A DNA stretch of 64,000 bases from JADJOY01 sp046331705 [NCBI: bacterium] (GTDB lineage Bacteria; JADJOY01). The stretch is taken from the NCBI GenBank assembly GCA_046331705.1, contig JAXLQJ010000004.1, positions 194,281 to 258,280 on the forward strand. The letters run 5' to 3'. Under the pieces are notes generated by a model. It was not told where the DNA came from, searched no databases, and worked only from the letters and a program-made list of their open reading frames with translations. Shown piece after piece: positions 28,775 to 37,584 of the stretch (positions are counted from its first letter, which is position 1; every line of letters begins with the position of its first letter). The position numbers and the translations under genes were made by a program.

Positions 28775-30310
28775 TCACGCCGCGAGTGACGTCAGCAGCC
28801 GCTGCGCGAGGTACTCGGCCACGGTGAGGATCGGAGTCATGGTGTGGCTCGAGCTCGAGGTCGGAAATCCCGACGAGTCGAAGACGTAGATCCCGCGCGT
28901 ACCGTGGACCAAGCCGGCGGGATCCGCGCCACCGTCGCGGGGCGACGGCGCGAACCGGATCGTGCCCTGCTGATGGGCGCTGATCCACGGCAGACACACG
29001 GGCTCGAAGCGGATCCGGTCCACCTCGGCGAGGTCGCGCTCGCTGCGCAGCACCACCGGCGGCGAGCCAGGCGCGATCACGTCGCGGGCGCCGGCGGCGA
29101 GATAGATGCGGGCGGAGGCCCGGATGGCCGCGCGCGCCCGCTCGATCAGCTCGGGCGCGAACGTGTAGTCGATGCGAAGCCGGCCGGACTTCTCGATCCG
29201 CACGCGCCCGCTCGGCTCGTCGGGAAAGAGCTGGAGCGCCGACGCGAAGCGCGGATACCCGCGCATCGCCTCCTTCCCGGGCATCCCCGCCCACGGCAGG
29301 ATCGAGCCCACGATGCCGGGCGTCCCGGAGATCGATTCGATCCGGAAGCCCCACCAGCCGTGCTCGGCGTGCTCCGGCTGCTCGAACTCGGTCACCGCGA
29401 AGGCCTGCGGAATGCCGCGAAACGCGACGACCTCGCGTTCGAAGCGCGCCACCACGGGAAGCTGCGGCTGCAAGCTCAGGTGCCGGCCGACGTGCTCGTT
29501 GCCGAGACCCGAGCGCAAGAGCAGCGCCGCCGACTCGATGGCGTTGGCGGCGAGGATGATCGTGCGCGCCCGCAGCCGCGCGCGCCCCGTGACGTGGTAG
29601 CCCTTGGCGTCGAGCGAGCCGAGCTCCACGGTCTTGAGCTCGCTCGCCGCGCCGTCGATCCGCAGTGCGCGGGCGCGCGTCCAGAACGAAGCACCGGCAG
29701 CGATCGCCTGAGGAATCGCCACGAAGCGCGGATTGCGCTTGGCGTTCACCGGGCAGCCGATGAGGCACGTGCCCAGCCCCGCGCAGCCGACCCGATTGTT
29801 GAGCATGACCTCGCCGCGCCAACCGAGCGCCCGTGCTCCGTCGCGAAGCAAGCGGTTGTTCGCGTTGAGCATGCCCTCGGCGATCGGGCTCGCCGCCAGA
29901 TCCGTCAGCGCGCGCGCCCGGTGCGGCGCCAGCGTCGCCACGGTGAAGTCCGAGAGCCCGAAGCGCCGCTGCCAGGTATCGAGGACCCCGTCGGGGATCG
30001 GCACGACGTCGCAGGTGTTGATGACCCCGCCGCCGCCGAGGACACGGCCCTGCATCACCGCGATCGCGAGATCGCTGGTGGCACGCCCCGCGCGGTCCAT
30101 GTAGAGCTGGTCGTACATCGCGCCGTCACGCTGCGTGAGGCGCGTGCCCGTGAAGTCGCCGCCTTCCTCCAGCACGACGACCTCGCGCCCGGCCTCGGCG
30201 AGCGTGCGCGCCGCCGTGGCGCCCGCCGAGCCCGAGCCGATGACGAGCACGTCGAGCGGCGCATCGCTCGGCAGCGAGTCACGCGAGAGATCGAGGATCG
30301 CGCCGGCCAT
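28775..30310 (-). CDS. GMC-family FAD oxidoreductase (sugar/alcohol dehydrogenase large subunit type)
   Basis: This 511-residue flavoenzyme has the N-terminal FAD-binding motif VLVIGSGSAGATAARTLAEA, GMC signature region RVLGGGGVINTCDVVP, and C-terminal catalytic blocks SAHQQGTIRF and SSHTMTPILT, holding the likely active-site His residues. A Cys cluster, GCAGLGTCLIGCP (C-x5-C-x3-C), matches the placement of the 3Fe-4S-binding Cys residues in membrane-linked FAD glucose dehydrogenases, so electrons may leave to a cytochrome. The ATG lies 3 bases after the stop of the small-subunit gene. It lacks its own signal peptide, consistent with co-export with that subunit. The substrate is unknown. Confidence 0.88.
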   Translation of the reverse strand: MAGAILDLSRDSLPSDAPLDVLVIGSGSAGATAARTLAEAGREVVVLEEGGDFTGTRLTQRDGAMYDQLYMDRAGRATSDLAIAVMQGRVLGGGGVINTCDVVPIPDGVLDTWQRRFGLSDFTVATLAPHRARALTDLAASPIAEGMLNANNRLLRDGARALGWRGEVMLNNRVGCAGLGTCLIGCPVNAKRNPRFVAIPQAIAAGASFWTRARALRIDGAASELKTVELGSLDAKGYHVTGRARLRARTIILAANAIESAALLLRSGLGNEHVGRHLSLQPQLPVVARFEREVVAFRGIPQAFAVTEFEQPEHAEHGWWGFRIESISGTPGIVGSILPWAGMPGKEAMRGYPRFASALQLFPDEPSGRVRIEKSGRLRIDYTFAPELIERARAAIRASARIYLAAGARDVIAPGSPPVVLRSERDLAEVDRIRFEPVCLPWISAHQQGTIRFAPSPRDGGADPAGLVHGTRGIYVFDSSGFPTSSSSHTMTPILTVAEYLAQRLLTSLAA

Positions 30311-30313
30311 CGC

Positions 30314-30886
30314 TCAGGACCCCGCGGGGCGCGCCGCGACGTAGAACGACGGCCCCGGATAGCCGATACCCGACCACACCGGCTCGCTGTCGTAGTACAC
30401 GAGCGCCATGAACTTCCGGAACGCGAACGCCACCTGGCGTCGCAGCAGGCTCGGCCCTTGGGCCCACACCCGCTCGAGATGAACGAGGGCTTCGTCGCTG
30501 GCGAGCCGCGTGAAGGTCGTGAACCGCCGCTCGAACACCAGCGGCCCGATCTCCAGCAGGAAGAGCGCCTTGGTCAGATCCGCCTGGTTCCAAGGCGGTT
30601 CGTCTGCCAGGAACCGATCGAAGGCGCGCGCGAGCTCCAGCTCGTCCGCGCCAGGCGCGGGCGTGCCGCCGCTGGGAAAGAGCGCTCGCGCCAGCGCCGC
30701 GAGCGTCGCGAACTCGCGAGCCGAGAGCCGCGCCAAGCCGTCGATCCGCGGTGCGCGTCCACGAAACGCCCGCCAACCGCCGGCGGTACCGGCGATCGCG
30801 AGCGCGCCGCCCAGCGTCCAGCGCAGCCAGCGCCGTCGCGACACGACCGCGAACCCGAACCGATCCTGCCCAGCGCCGTCGGTCAT
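30314..30886 (-). CDS. Gluconate 2-dehydrogenase subunit 3-like twin-arginine small subunit
   Basis: This 190-residue protein has a twin-arginine-like signal (SRRRWLRWTLGGALAIAG) and a helical domain of the gluconate 2-dehydrogenase subunit 3 family (LSAREFATLAALARALFPSG early, YYDSEPVWSGIGYPGP at the end). In FAD glucose/gluconate dehydrogenases this small subunit is the export 'hitch-hiker' that carries the signal for the catalytic subunit. The GMC gene follows after 3 bases on the same strand, supporting a two-subunit complex. No cytochrome c subunit gene is adjacent. 130 bases separate it from batE. Confidence 0.85.
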   Translation of the reverse strand: MTDGAGQDRFGFAVVSRRRWLRWTLGGALAIAGTAGGWRAFRGRAPRIDGLARLSAREFATLAALARALFPSGGTPAPGADELELARAFDRFLADEPPWNQADLTKALFLLEIGPLVFERRFTTFTRLASDEALVHLERVWAQGPSLLRRQVAFAFRKFMALVYYDSEPVWSGIGYPGPSFYVAARPAGS

Positions 30887-31016
30887 GGCGCCCCACTCTT
30901 ACCACGCCCGCTTTCGCGATCCCGGACCGAAATCACCATCGCGCCCCTGCCGCCCCGGACGAACCCGTCCGGCTCGCGCGGGCAGCGAGCGGCGGCGCCC
31001 GCTGCCGCGGCGGACG

Positions 31017-31838
31017 TCAGAGATCCACGCGGCCGATCGAATGGAGCGCGACCCAGCCATGCCAGCCGTTGGGCAGGCTCACGTGCGCCCACTCGCCGGT
31101 GGTGCCCTCGATCTGGACTTTCTCGCCGAGCGGCAGCGTGAAGAGCGACGTCTCGCTCGCCTTCGGCCCAGCGAGCACCGGCAGCGCTCCGCTCAGCGCC
31201 ACGGCTTCGGGCTTGGCGTGACGCAGGTGCGCAACCCAAGCCATGGGCGCGGCGAGCACGAAGACGACGACTGCGAGCGCGAGCGCGGCGAGCCGCGCCG
31301 TGGCGGCACGACGACTCGCCCAACCGAACGCGAGGGCGCCATGGAGCAGGACCCACGCGGCGAGGGCGAGCACGGCCCAGCCGTTCGGGCCGAGGCTCCC
31401 CAGCAACGCGTCGAGCACCCGCTCCGGCCACGAGCGCTCGGGCAACGCCTCGAGCCCGAGCCGCGATACGACCAGCGCCAGGTTGTCCCGCAGATCGGCG
31501 TCGCCCGGCGCGCGGCGCAGCGCCCGCTCCCACGCCAGACGCGCATCCGCCAGTCGATCCAGGCGAAAGAGCGCATCGCCCAGATTGAAGAAGACCGCGG
31601 AATCCCGCACGCCATGGGCCACGAGCCGCTCGTAGCTCTGCACCGCGTCGGCGAAGCGGCCCTCGGCATACGCGTGGTTGCCTTCCTCGAAGACGTGATC
31701 GAGCTCGTTGGCGCGCGCCGTGCCAGCCAACGACACCAGCAGGAGCAGCGCGAGCGCGATCCACCGCGCGCCGCGCGCGGACGCGTCGCCCTTGGCCGCG
31801 CGATCGCGGCGGGATCGCTCGGCCCGAATCCGGATCAC
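31017..31838 (-). CDS. batE: BatE-like protein (TPR plus SH3 domain)
   Basis: This 273-residue membrane protein is the last gene of the bat operon. A signal/anchor helix (IALALLLLVSLAGTARANE) is followed by two to three TPR units (HVFEEGNHAYAEGRFADAVQ, SAVFFNLGDALFRLDRLADA), two membrane helices in the middle, and a C-terminal bacterial SH3 domain (SLFTLPLGEKVQIEGTTGEW, WHGWVALHSIGRVD). Bat proteins are linked to oxygen or stress tolerance in Bacteroides and Leptospira, with an unclear mechanism. The start is GTG at 31838, overlapping the batD stop. Confidence 0.83.
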   Translation of the reverse strand: MIRIRAERSRRDRAAKGDASARGARWIALALLLLVSLAGTARANELDHVFEEGNHAYAEGRFADAVQSYERLVAHGVRDSAVFFNLGDALFRLDRLADARLAWERALRRAPGDADLRDNLALVVSRLGLEALPERSWPERVLDALLGSLGPNGWAVLALAAWVLLHGALAFGWASRRAATARLAALALAVVVFVLAAPMAWVAHLRHAKPEAVALSGALPVLAGPKASETSLFTLPLGEKVQIEGTTGEWAHVSLPNGWHGWVALHSIGRVDL

Positions 31839-33709
31839 GAGCCGCTCCCGAGCGTCGCGCGCGCCACCGCCAGCACGCGCTCGCGGACCGCGCCGAGGTC
31901 CCCCGCGCCGCCGCCGAAGCGGGCGGCGTCGAGCTCGGTGATCAGGCGCACCAGCTCTTCCGTGGCCGCGGCGGGCAAGCCCCATTCGGCGCCGCGCTCG
32001 CGCAGCCGCGCGGCCGTGAGGTCCACGCGCGGGATGCCGAAGCGGTCGTTCAGGAACGCGCTGAGCAAGCTCGCCACCTGAGCGAGCGCTTCGGCACCCG
32101 AGCCATCGAGGCGCGCAAGCCCGCGTTCCAGCCGTGCGAAGGCCTGGCGCCTGCGCAACCCGATTGGGTCTCGCCCCTGACGCACGAGTTGCCGTCGGCG
32201 TCCCCACAGCGCGGCGTTCGCGAGCGGTGCTGCGAGGGCAACGAGCCAGAAGAGCCCCGAGCCCGTCCACGTGCGCTCGACCTTCAACGCGCGCGTCGCG
32301 GGCCGGATGTAGCGGATGTCGTTCGCCTGCTGGATGGCGCGCGCCGTCGGGCTGCTCGCCGCGGGTGCGATCACGGCCGGCGCGGCGCCCGCCGCCGCCG
32401 TCACTTCGAGCGCGTGGCCCGGCGCCTCGGCCCAGCGGTACTCGCTCGCCGCGGGATCGAAGAACGCGATCCTGAGCGGCGGAACCTGCAGCGAACCGGC
32501 ACTGCGCGGGATCAGCACCTGCTCGCTCACGCGCGTTCCCGCCAGGCCGCCCTCGGTCACGTGGACGTCGTCGTTCGACTTGGACGAGAAGACCTCGAAG
32601 CCCTCGGGCTTCGGCAACGGCAGCTCGCCCGCCGTCCGCAGATTGCCCTTGCCCTCGAGGGTGACCTTCCAGGTGACGGCATCCCCCACCTGGGAGCGCT
32701 GTCGATCGAGCTCGGAGCGCACGCGGAACGAGCCCACCAACCCCGAGAAAGCCGGCGGCCGGCCCGCCTCGGGAAGCGGTGCGAACGTGAGCACCGTCTC
32801 GTCGGATTTCGAGAAGATCTCTTGCGCCGGCGCGAGCAGCGACAGCACGCTCGGTCGATACACGACGCGCCAGGTCTCGGCGGGAAGCGTGAGCCGGCCG
32901 GCGTCGGTGGCGTAGAGGAGCTGCTGGCTCAGCGTGAACACCGTGAACACCTGTCCGTCGCGCTCCTGGGTGCGACCGGTGGCGCGCGTGTCCACCTTCA
33001 GGTTCTCGACCCAGAACCCGGTGCGATCCGTCCCGTTCACGGGCCCCGCCTGCTCGATGTGACCATCGCCGGTGCCCACCCAGAGCTCGACCGTGAGGAT
33101 GATCGGCTCGCCGAGGAAGGCCGCGTTGCGGCTCAGCGTGCGGCGAATCGTCATCTGCGGGATCTCGACCGTGCCGGTGCGCGCACGACCCGAGCCGAAG
33201 GGATCCTGAAAGAAGGAATCGAAGGGATCGGTGCCCCGCTGACGGGTGCCCGATCCGCGCGGGTTCGCGCTGCCCGCGGTCACGTGCACCACCTGCGGCT
33301 CGGTGCGCATCGGCTTGCCGCCGACCGTCACCTCGAGCGCGGGAATCGTCACGTCGCCGGCCTGCTCGGGCAAGAAGCTGTAGGTGATGGTGCGCGTGCT
33401 CGTCCGGCGCGCCCCGCCGCCACCGCCGAGCACGAAGCTCGTGGATTCCGACGTGCTCGCGCCGCCCAAGCGGCGCAGCCCAGCGATCACCGGAAAGGAA
33501 GCGATCTCGGCATCCGAGACGCTCTCGCCCTCGACGACGATCGAGACACGGAGCCGTTCGTTGGTGGCGACCGGGTTGGGCTCGACCTCCACGTGAACCT
33601 GCGGTGCCGCCGCGCGCGCGGTGCCGGCCAGAAGCGCGAGCACGGCGCAGCACGCGAGCGCGCGTCTCGCGGCAGCCGCTCGCGGCGGTGGACAAAAAGC
33701 CGCGCTCAC
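31835..33709 (-). CDS. batD: BatD-like exported protein
   Basis: This 624-residue protein has a signal peptide (CCAVLALLAGTARAA) and a series of immunoglobulin-like beta domains typical of BatD: the VHVEVEPNPVATNERLRVSI opening, a ITYSFLPEQAGDVTIPALEV block, and a later LGEPIILTVEL type strand. A membrane helix follows near residue 490 (GLFWLVALAAPLANAALW), with a helical cytoplasmic tail. The GTG at 33709 overlaps the batC stop (GTGA); a TTG one codon earlier is the only alternative nearby. It probably assembles with the vWA proteins BatA/BatB in the membrane. Confidence 0.9.
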   Translation of the reverse strand: MSAAFCPPPRAAAARRALACCAVLALLAGTARAAAPQVHVEVEPNPVATNERLRVSIVVEGESVSDAEIASFPVIAGLRRLGGASTSESTSFVLGGGGGARRTSTRTITYSFLPEQAGDVTIPALEVTVGGKPMRTEPQVVHVTAGSANPRGSGTRQRGTDPFDSFFQDPFGSGRARTGTVEIPQMTIRRTLSRNAAFLGEPIILTVELWVGTGDGHIEQAGPVNGTDRTGFWVENLKVDTRATGRTQERDGQVFTVFTLSQQLLYATDAGRLTLPAETWRVVYRPSVLSLLAPAQEIFSKSDETVLTFAPLPEAGRPPAFSGLVGSFRVRSELDRQRSQVGDAVTWKVTLEGKGNLRTAGELPLPKPEGFEVFSSKSNDDVHVTEGGLAGTRVSEQVLIPRSAGSLQVPPLRIAFFDPAASEYRWAEAPGHALEVTAAAGAAPAVIAPAASSPTARAIQQANDIRYIRPATRALKVERTWTGSGLFWLVALAAPLANAALWGRRRQLVRQGRDPIGLRRRQAFARLERGLARLDGSGAEALAQVASLLSAFLNDRFGIPRVDLTAARLRERGAEWGLPAAATEELVRLITELDAARFGGGAGDLGAVRERVLAVARATLGSGS

Positions 33710-34572
33710 CAATCGCGCCTACCCAGCGCCTCGCCCGGACCCTTGGGCGGATGCGCGTCCTGCAGCTGCCGCCGCTCCATCTGCTCGAAGCTCCGCAGCA
33801 ATCCTTCGGCCTGCTCCCGCGACAAGTCCTGCTCGTCCTTGCTCGCCGTCTCCGGCGGCGGCGGCTCGGGCTGTTGCTCCGGCTTCGGAGCTTGCTCGTC
33901 GCGGGGCTCGGGCCGCTCGTCATCCGGGTCTCGGCGCTGCTGGTCTTCGTCCGGCTTGGGCTTCGAGCCCGAGCTCGACTGCCGATCCTGCTGCTGGTTC
34001 TGGTCTGGGTTGGGGCTTTGCTTTCGGTCCTGGTTCGAGCCCTGATCGTGCTGCTGATCGTTCTTCTGCTGGTCGTTCTTTTTCTCGTCTTGCTGCTTGT
34101 CGTTCGGCCCCGGCTTCTTCTGGGGCGGCTCCTTTTTCGCTTGCTCCAGAGCGAGCTCCAAGTTCCGCTTGGCCTGCTCGTTCGCCGGATCGCGCACCAG
34201 CGATTCCCGGTACGCCTGCACCGCCTGCTTCGCCTGACCGGCGGCGAGCAGGCTGTTGCCGAGGTTGTACCAAGCCTGCGGCGCCAGCGTCGGCCCCGCG
34301 TTCTCCAGGGCCTGCTGATACGCGGCCGCCGCCTCTTCGTGCTTCCCCAAGCGCTCGAGGGAATTCCCCAGGTTGTAGAGCAGCTCGGGGCGTCCCGGGC
34401 TCGCGGCGTTGCCCTTCGAGTAGTGGCCTGCCGCGCCCTCGAATTGCCCGTTCCGATACTTCTGGTTCCCCGCCTGGTTCTCTCCCGCCGCGGGATCGAT
34501 CCACGAGAGCGGCGAGAAGCCCACCAGCAGCGGCGTCGCCGCCAGCACCCCCACGCGCAACCAGCGATTCAC
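33706..34572 (-). CDS. batC: BatC-like TPR protein with long acidic/Gln-rich tail
   Basis: This 288-residue protein has an N-terminal hydrophobic signal/anchor (VGVLAATPLLVGFSP), then three TPR units (AGNQKYRNGQFEGAAGHYSK, ELLYNLGNSLERLGKHEEA, AWYNLGNSLLAAGQAKQA). About 110 residues of Gln, Asp, Lys, Pro and Asn low-complexity sequence follow (for example KQQDEKKNDQQKNDQQHD), then a short helix near the end. Codon composition in this tail is visibly less GC-rich than in neighbours because of the amino acids used. The GTG at 34572 overlaps the batB stop. In Bat systems the TPR subunit is thought to scaffold the vWA partners. Confidence 0.86.
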   Translation of the reverse strand: MNRWLRVGVLAATPLLVGFSPLSWIDPAAGENQAGNQKYRNGQFEGAAGHYSKGNAASPGRPELLYNLGNSLERLGKHEEAAAAYQQALENAGPTLAPQAWYNLGNSLLAAGQAKQAVQAYRESLVRDPANEQAKRNLELALEQAKKEPPQKKPGPNDKQQDEKKNDQQKNDQQHDQGSNQDRKQSPNPDQNQQQDRQSSSGSKPKPDEDQQRRDPDDERPEPRDEQAPKPEQQPEPPPPETASKDEQDLSREQAEGLLRSFEQMERRQLQDAHPPKGPGEALGRRDW

Positions 34573-35600
34573 GTTCCACCCTTCGCCAGCGCGGCGCTGC
34601 GCGGTCGCACGGTCCACGCGAGCAACGTCTCCATCACCAGCGCGACGACTCCCAGCGCGAGCGGGATCTGGAAGCGCTCGGGCCGATTCTCCGCGGCGCG
34701 CAGCGTACGCTCACTGGTGGGCAGTCGCGCGAGCTCCAGCGCGAGCGCCTCCAGCGCCACACCGCCTGCGCGCAGCGGAAAGTAACGCCCGCCCGTGGCC
34801 TCGGCGATCGCGGTCAGCATGCCTTCGTCGAGACGGCTGGTGACGACCTTGCCGTCGAGGTCCTTCTGATACCCGGTCACCTGATTCTTGTCGTCGACCA
34901 GCGGGATCGGTTGACCGGCCGGCGTCCCGACGCCGATCGCCTCGATCAGGATCCCCTTCTCGGCGGCCTCCTTCGCGGCGGCCAGCGGGTCGCCCTCGAG
35001 GCTCTCGCCGTCGGAGATCAGGAGCAACACCGGCTTGCCGGGTGCTCCCGCCAGCAACGTCGTTCCCTTGCGGATGGCGCCGGCGATGTCCGTTCCGGGC
35101 AGCGGCACGAGTGACGTGTCGAGCAGGTCGAGGAACATCCGGTACGCGGCGCGATCGAGCGTGAGCGGACACAGGAGGTGCTGCGAGCCCGCGAACGCCA
35201 CCAGGCCGAGCCGGTCCGTCGAGCCGCGCGAAGCGAGCGCGCCCAGCACCGCCTTCGCCAGCGCCAGCCGACTCGGTGCCACGTCCTTCACGTCCATGCT
35301 CCGCGACACGTCGACCAGCGCCATCACGTCGACGCCGCGCGTGGTGAGCTCCTTGAGCTCGCGCCCCCAGCGCGGCCGTGCGAGGGCCAGGCTCGCCATC
35401 GCGACGAAGGCGAGCACCAGCGCCACGCGGACGATGCGGACCCAGCCCGGCGCGCGCGGTGCCAGACGGGGCGCGAGCGACGCCCCCACGAGCGCCTCCA
35501 CCGCCGCCGCATGCCGTCGCGAGCCCCACGCGAAGAGCACGGCAAGCAGCGGCAGCGCCAACAGCATCGCGAGCCAGCCGGGCGCGCCGAGCACGTTCAT
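34569..35600 (-). CDS. batB: BatB-like vWA membrane protein
   Basis: This 343-residue protein has two N-terminal membrane helices (AMLLALPLLAVLFAWG; VALVLAFVAMASLALA), a vWA domain with MIDAS VMALVDVSRSMDVKDVAPSR and later GTDIAGAI and LLLISDGESLEGD positions, and a C-terminal membrane helix (IPLALGVVALVMETLLAW). The metal-binding Asp-x-Ser-x-Ser is intact. It resembles the adjacent batA in layout, as is normal for Bat operons. The ATG at 35600 overlaps the batA stop (ATGA). Confidence 0.92.
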   Translation of the reverse strand: MNVLGAPGWLAMLLALPLLAVLFAWGSRRHAAAVEALVGASLAPRLAPRAPGWVRIVRVALVLAFVAMASLALARPRWGRELKELTTRGVDVMALVDVSRSMDVKDVAPSRLALAKAVLGALASRGSTDRLGLVAFAGSQHLLCPLTLDRAAYRMFLDLLDTSLVPLPGTDIAGAIRKGTTLLAGAPGKPVLLLISDGESLEGDPLAAAKEAAEKGILIEAIGVGTPAGQPIPLVDDKNQVTGYQKDLDGKVVTSRLDEGMLTAIAEATGGRYFPLRAGGVALEALALELARLPTSERTLRAAENRPERFQIPLALGVVALVMETLLAWTVRPRSAALAKGGT

Positions 35601-36589
35601 GGGATCACCCGGAACGCCGTTCGCCCCAGGATCTCGGCGAGCAACACCGCGAGCAGCGCCGGCACCAGCAGCAGCGGGAAGAGCTCGCGATAGCGCGTGA
35701 CGCGGTCGACCTCGGCGGGCGACCGCTCCAACCCGTCGATCTCCGCGAAGATCTTGGCGAGCGCCTCGCTGTCGGTGGCGCGGAAATAGCGACCGTCGGT
35801 CTCGCCCGCGATCTGCGTCAGCAGCTGCTCGTCGATCTCGACGGGACGCTGGACGTGACGCACCTGGCCGAACACATCACGCATGGGAAAGAGCGCCAGC
35901 CCCTGGGTGCCCACTCCGATCGTGTAGATCTTCACTCCGAGCGGCTTGGCGAGCTTGGCGGCGGTCATGGGATCGATCTCGCCGCGGTTGTTCACCCCGT
36001 CGGTGACGAGCACCAGCACCCGGCTCTTGCCCTGCCCGGCCTTGAGGCGGTTGAGCGAGGTGGCGATGGCCGAGCCGATGGCGGTGCCGTCCTCGACCTC
36101 GCCGAAGTCGACCTCTTCCACGAGCCCGGCGACGATCTCCGGGCCCAGCACCAGCGGGCATTTCGTGAGCGCCTTGCCGGCGAAGATGACCAGCCCGAGG
36201 CGATCGCCCTTGCGACCCTCGGCGAACTTCGCGATCACGCCCTTCGCCACGTCGAGGCGATTCGACGGTTGGAAGTCCTCGGCCTCCATCGAGCGCGAGA
36301 TGTCGAGGGCGACCACGATGTCGATGCCCTCGCGTGTCACCCGCTCCTCGACGACCCCGAACTGGGGACGCGCCAGCGCCAGCACGGCGAGCACGACTCC
36401 CACGCCCTTGAGCGCCGCCAGCAAGCGCGGGACGCGGGTGCGAGCGGTGTGCGCCGCGTCGCGAAGCACGGCCGTATCCGAGAACAGCACGCGCCCGCGC
36501 GCCGGATGACGGCGCCGCACCGACCACGCCCACGCCAGCAGCGGCGGCACGAGCAGCGACAACACGGCGGGATCGGCGAAGCGCACCAT
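35597..36589 (-). CDS. batA: BatA-like vWA membrane protein
   Basis: This 330-residue vWA protein has N-terminal helices (PAVLSLLVPPLLAWAWSV; GVGVVLAVLALARP), MIDAS IVVALDISRSMEAEDFQPSN, the downstream DGTAIGSAIAT and VLVTDGVNNRGEID motifs, and a C-terminal helix (LLVPALLAVLLAEIL). All metal-site positions are kept. The ATG at 36589 lies 2 bases after the stop of the DUF4381-like gene. Its tight coupling to batB suggests a vWA heterodimer. Confidence 0.93.
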   Translation of the reverse strand: MVRFADPAVLSLLVPPLLAWAWSVRRRHPARGRVLFSDTAVLRDAAHTARTRVPRLLAALKGVGVVLAVLALARPQFGVVEERVTREGIDIVVALDISRSMEAEDFQPSNRLDVAKGVIAKFAEGRKGDRLGLVIFAGKALTKCPLVLGPEIVAGLVEEVDFGEVEDGTAIGSAIATSLNRLKAGQGKSRVLVLVTDGVNNRGEIDPMTAAKLAKPLGVKIYTIGVGTQGLALFPMRDVFGQVRHVQRPVEIDEQLLTQIAGETDGRYFRATDSEALAKIFAEIDGLERSPAEVDRVTRYRELFPLLLVPALLAVLLAEILGRTAFRVIP

Positions 36590-36591
36590 GG

Positions 36592-37584
36592 TCAGCTCCG
36601 CGACTCCTCGGCAGGACCGGTGGCGAGGCCCACGCGCGTGCGCTCCACCACCGCGCGCACGTCGGACGCGCGCTTGCGGCCCTCCTCGGCGGTGGTGCTG
36701 GCGTTGGCGAACTTGACGCGATCGCAATCGCGCAGCACCTGGATCGCCGGCAGCTGCGCCTGCGCGTCCACGGCGAGCCGCCGCAAGTCGCGCTCCACCT
36801 CGATCGTGGTGCGCTCCACCGCCGGGAACGTGAAGCGGTCCTCGAGGTAGCGCTTGAGGATCGCCGCGAGCTCGATGTGGAAACGGCGCAGCTCGCCCTG
36901 CGCGAGGTGCGGCGCGCCGAGCAACGCCTCGAGATCGGCGAGGGCGCGAATGTCGGCGGGGATCGGCGGCGGCAACGGCTTCGCTCGCGGCCCGCCGAAG
37001 CGCCGCTTGAGCCACCAGCCGAGCCACGCTCCCAGCGCCAGCAACCCGAGCACGACCGCCGCGATCTTCGCCAATCGCTTCCTGTCGAAGGCCAGCTCCG
37101 CGGGTGGCGCGAGATCGGCAGGGTTGGGCTCCTGCTCGCCCGCGCGCAGCACCGTCGCCACCTCGAGCTTGGCCGAGGCCGTCGTCCACTCGGCGACCGC
37201 ACCGTCCGCGCCCCGCACCTGGAACGGAACCGGCGGCACGTCGACGCTGCCGATCTCGAAGGCCTGCACGTCGATGACGAGCGTGGGCCGCGCGTCCGCG
37301 GCACCGGGCGCTGGCGGCTCCACCCGCACGGCGCGCACGGCGAGCTTCCCCAGCGACCCACCCAGGTCCGGCGCCAGCACCTGCTCGCCGGCCTTCACCG
37401 GCGGATGCGCGCGCAGCGTGACCACGTCGCCCACGTGCACCGCGTCCGTGGGGACCTCGAGCGCGACCGGCTCGTCGGCGCGCGCGGCGTTTGGCACGAA
37501 CGCGCTCGCGACGGCGAGCGCCGCAAGCGCGATCCGGGCGAGCGCGCCGCCGGAGCGCCATCGAAGGCGGGGGAACGCGCTCAT
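36592..37584 (-). CDS. Bat-operon membrane protein with C-terminal helical domain (DUF4381-like)
   Basis: This 330-residue protein has a signal peptide (ALAALAVASAFVPNAARAD), a periplasmic beta domain (VALEVPTDAVHVGDVVTLRA), a membrane helix near residues 175-195 (IAAVVLGLLALGAWLGWWLK) and a cytoplasmic helical domain (DLEALLGAPHLAQGELRRF, LKRYLEDRFTFPAVERTT). This domain order fits the protein found between DUF58 and batA in many Bat operons. The ATG at 37584 overlaps the DUF58 stop (ATGA). The precise role is unknown. Confidence 0.8.
   Translation of the reverse strand: MSAFPRLRWRSGGALARIALAALAVASAFVPNAARADEPVALEVPTDAVHVGDVVTLRAHPPVKAGEQVLAPDLGGSLGKLAVRAVRVEPPAPGAADARPTLVIDVQAFEIGSVDVPPVPFQVRGADGAVAEWTTASAKLEVATVLRAGEQEPNPADLAPPAELAFDRKRLAKIAAVVLGLLALGAWLGWWLKRRFGGPRAKPLPPPIPADIRALADLEALLGAPHLAQGELRRFHIELAAILKRYLEDRFTFPAVERTTIEVERDLRRLAVDAQAQLPAIQVLRDCDRVKFANASTTAEEGRKRASDVRAVVERTRVGLATGPAEESRS

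Noticed and set aside
33604-34785. Leu/Val-rich plus-strand frame that looks like a membrane protein
   Set aside because: The hydrophobic run (LVVLFLVLLLVV) is the antisense of the Gln/Asp/Lys-rich batC tail; codons for those residues read as Leu and Val in reverse.
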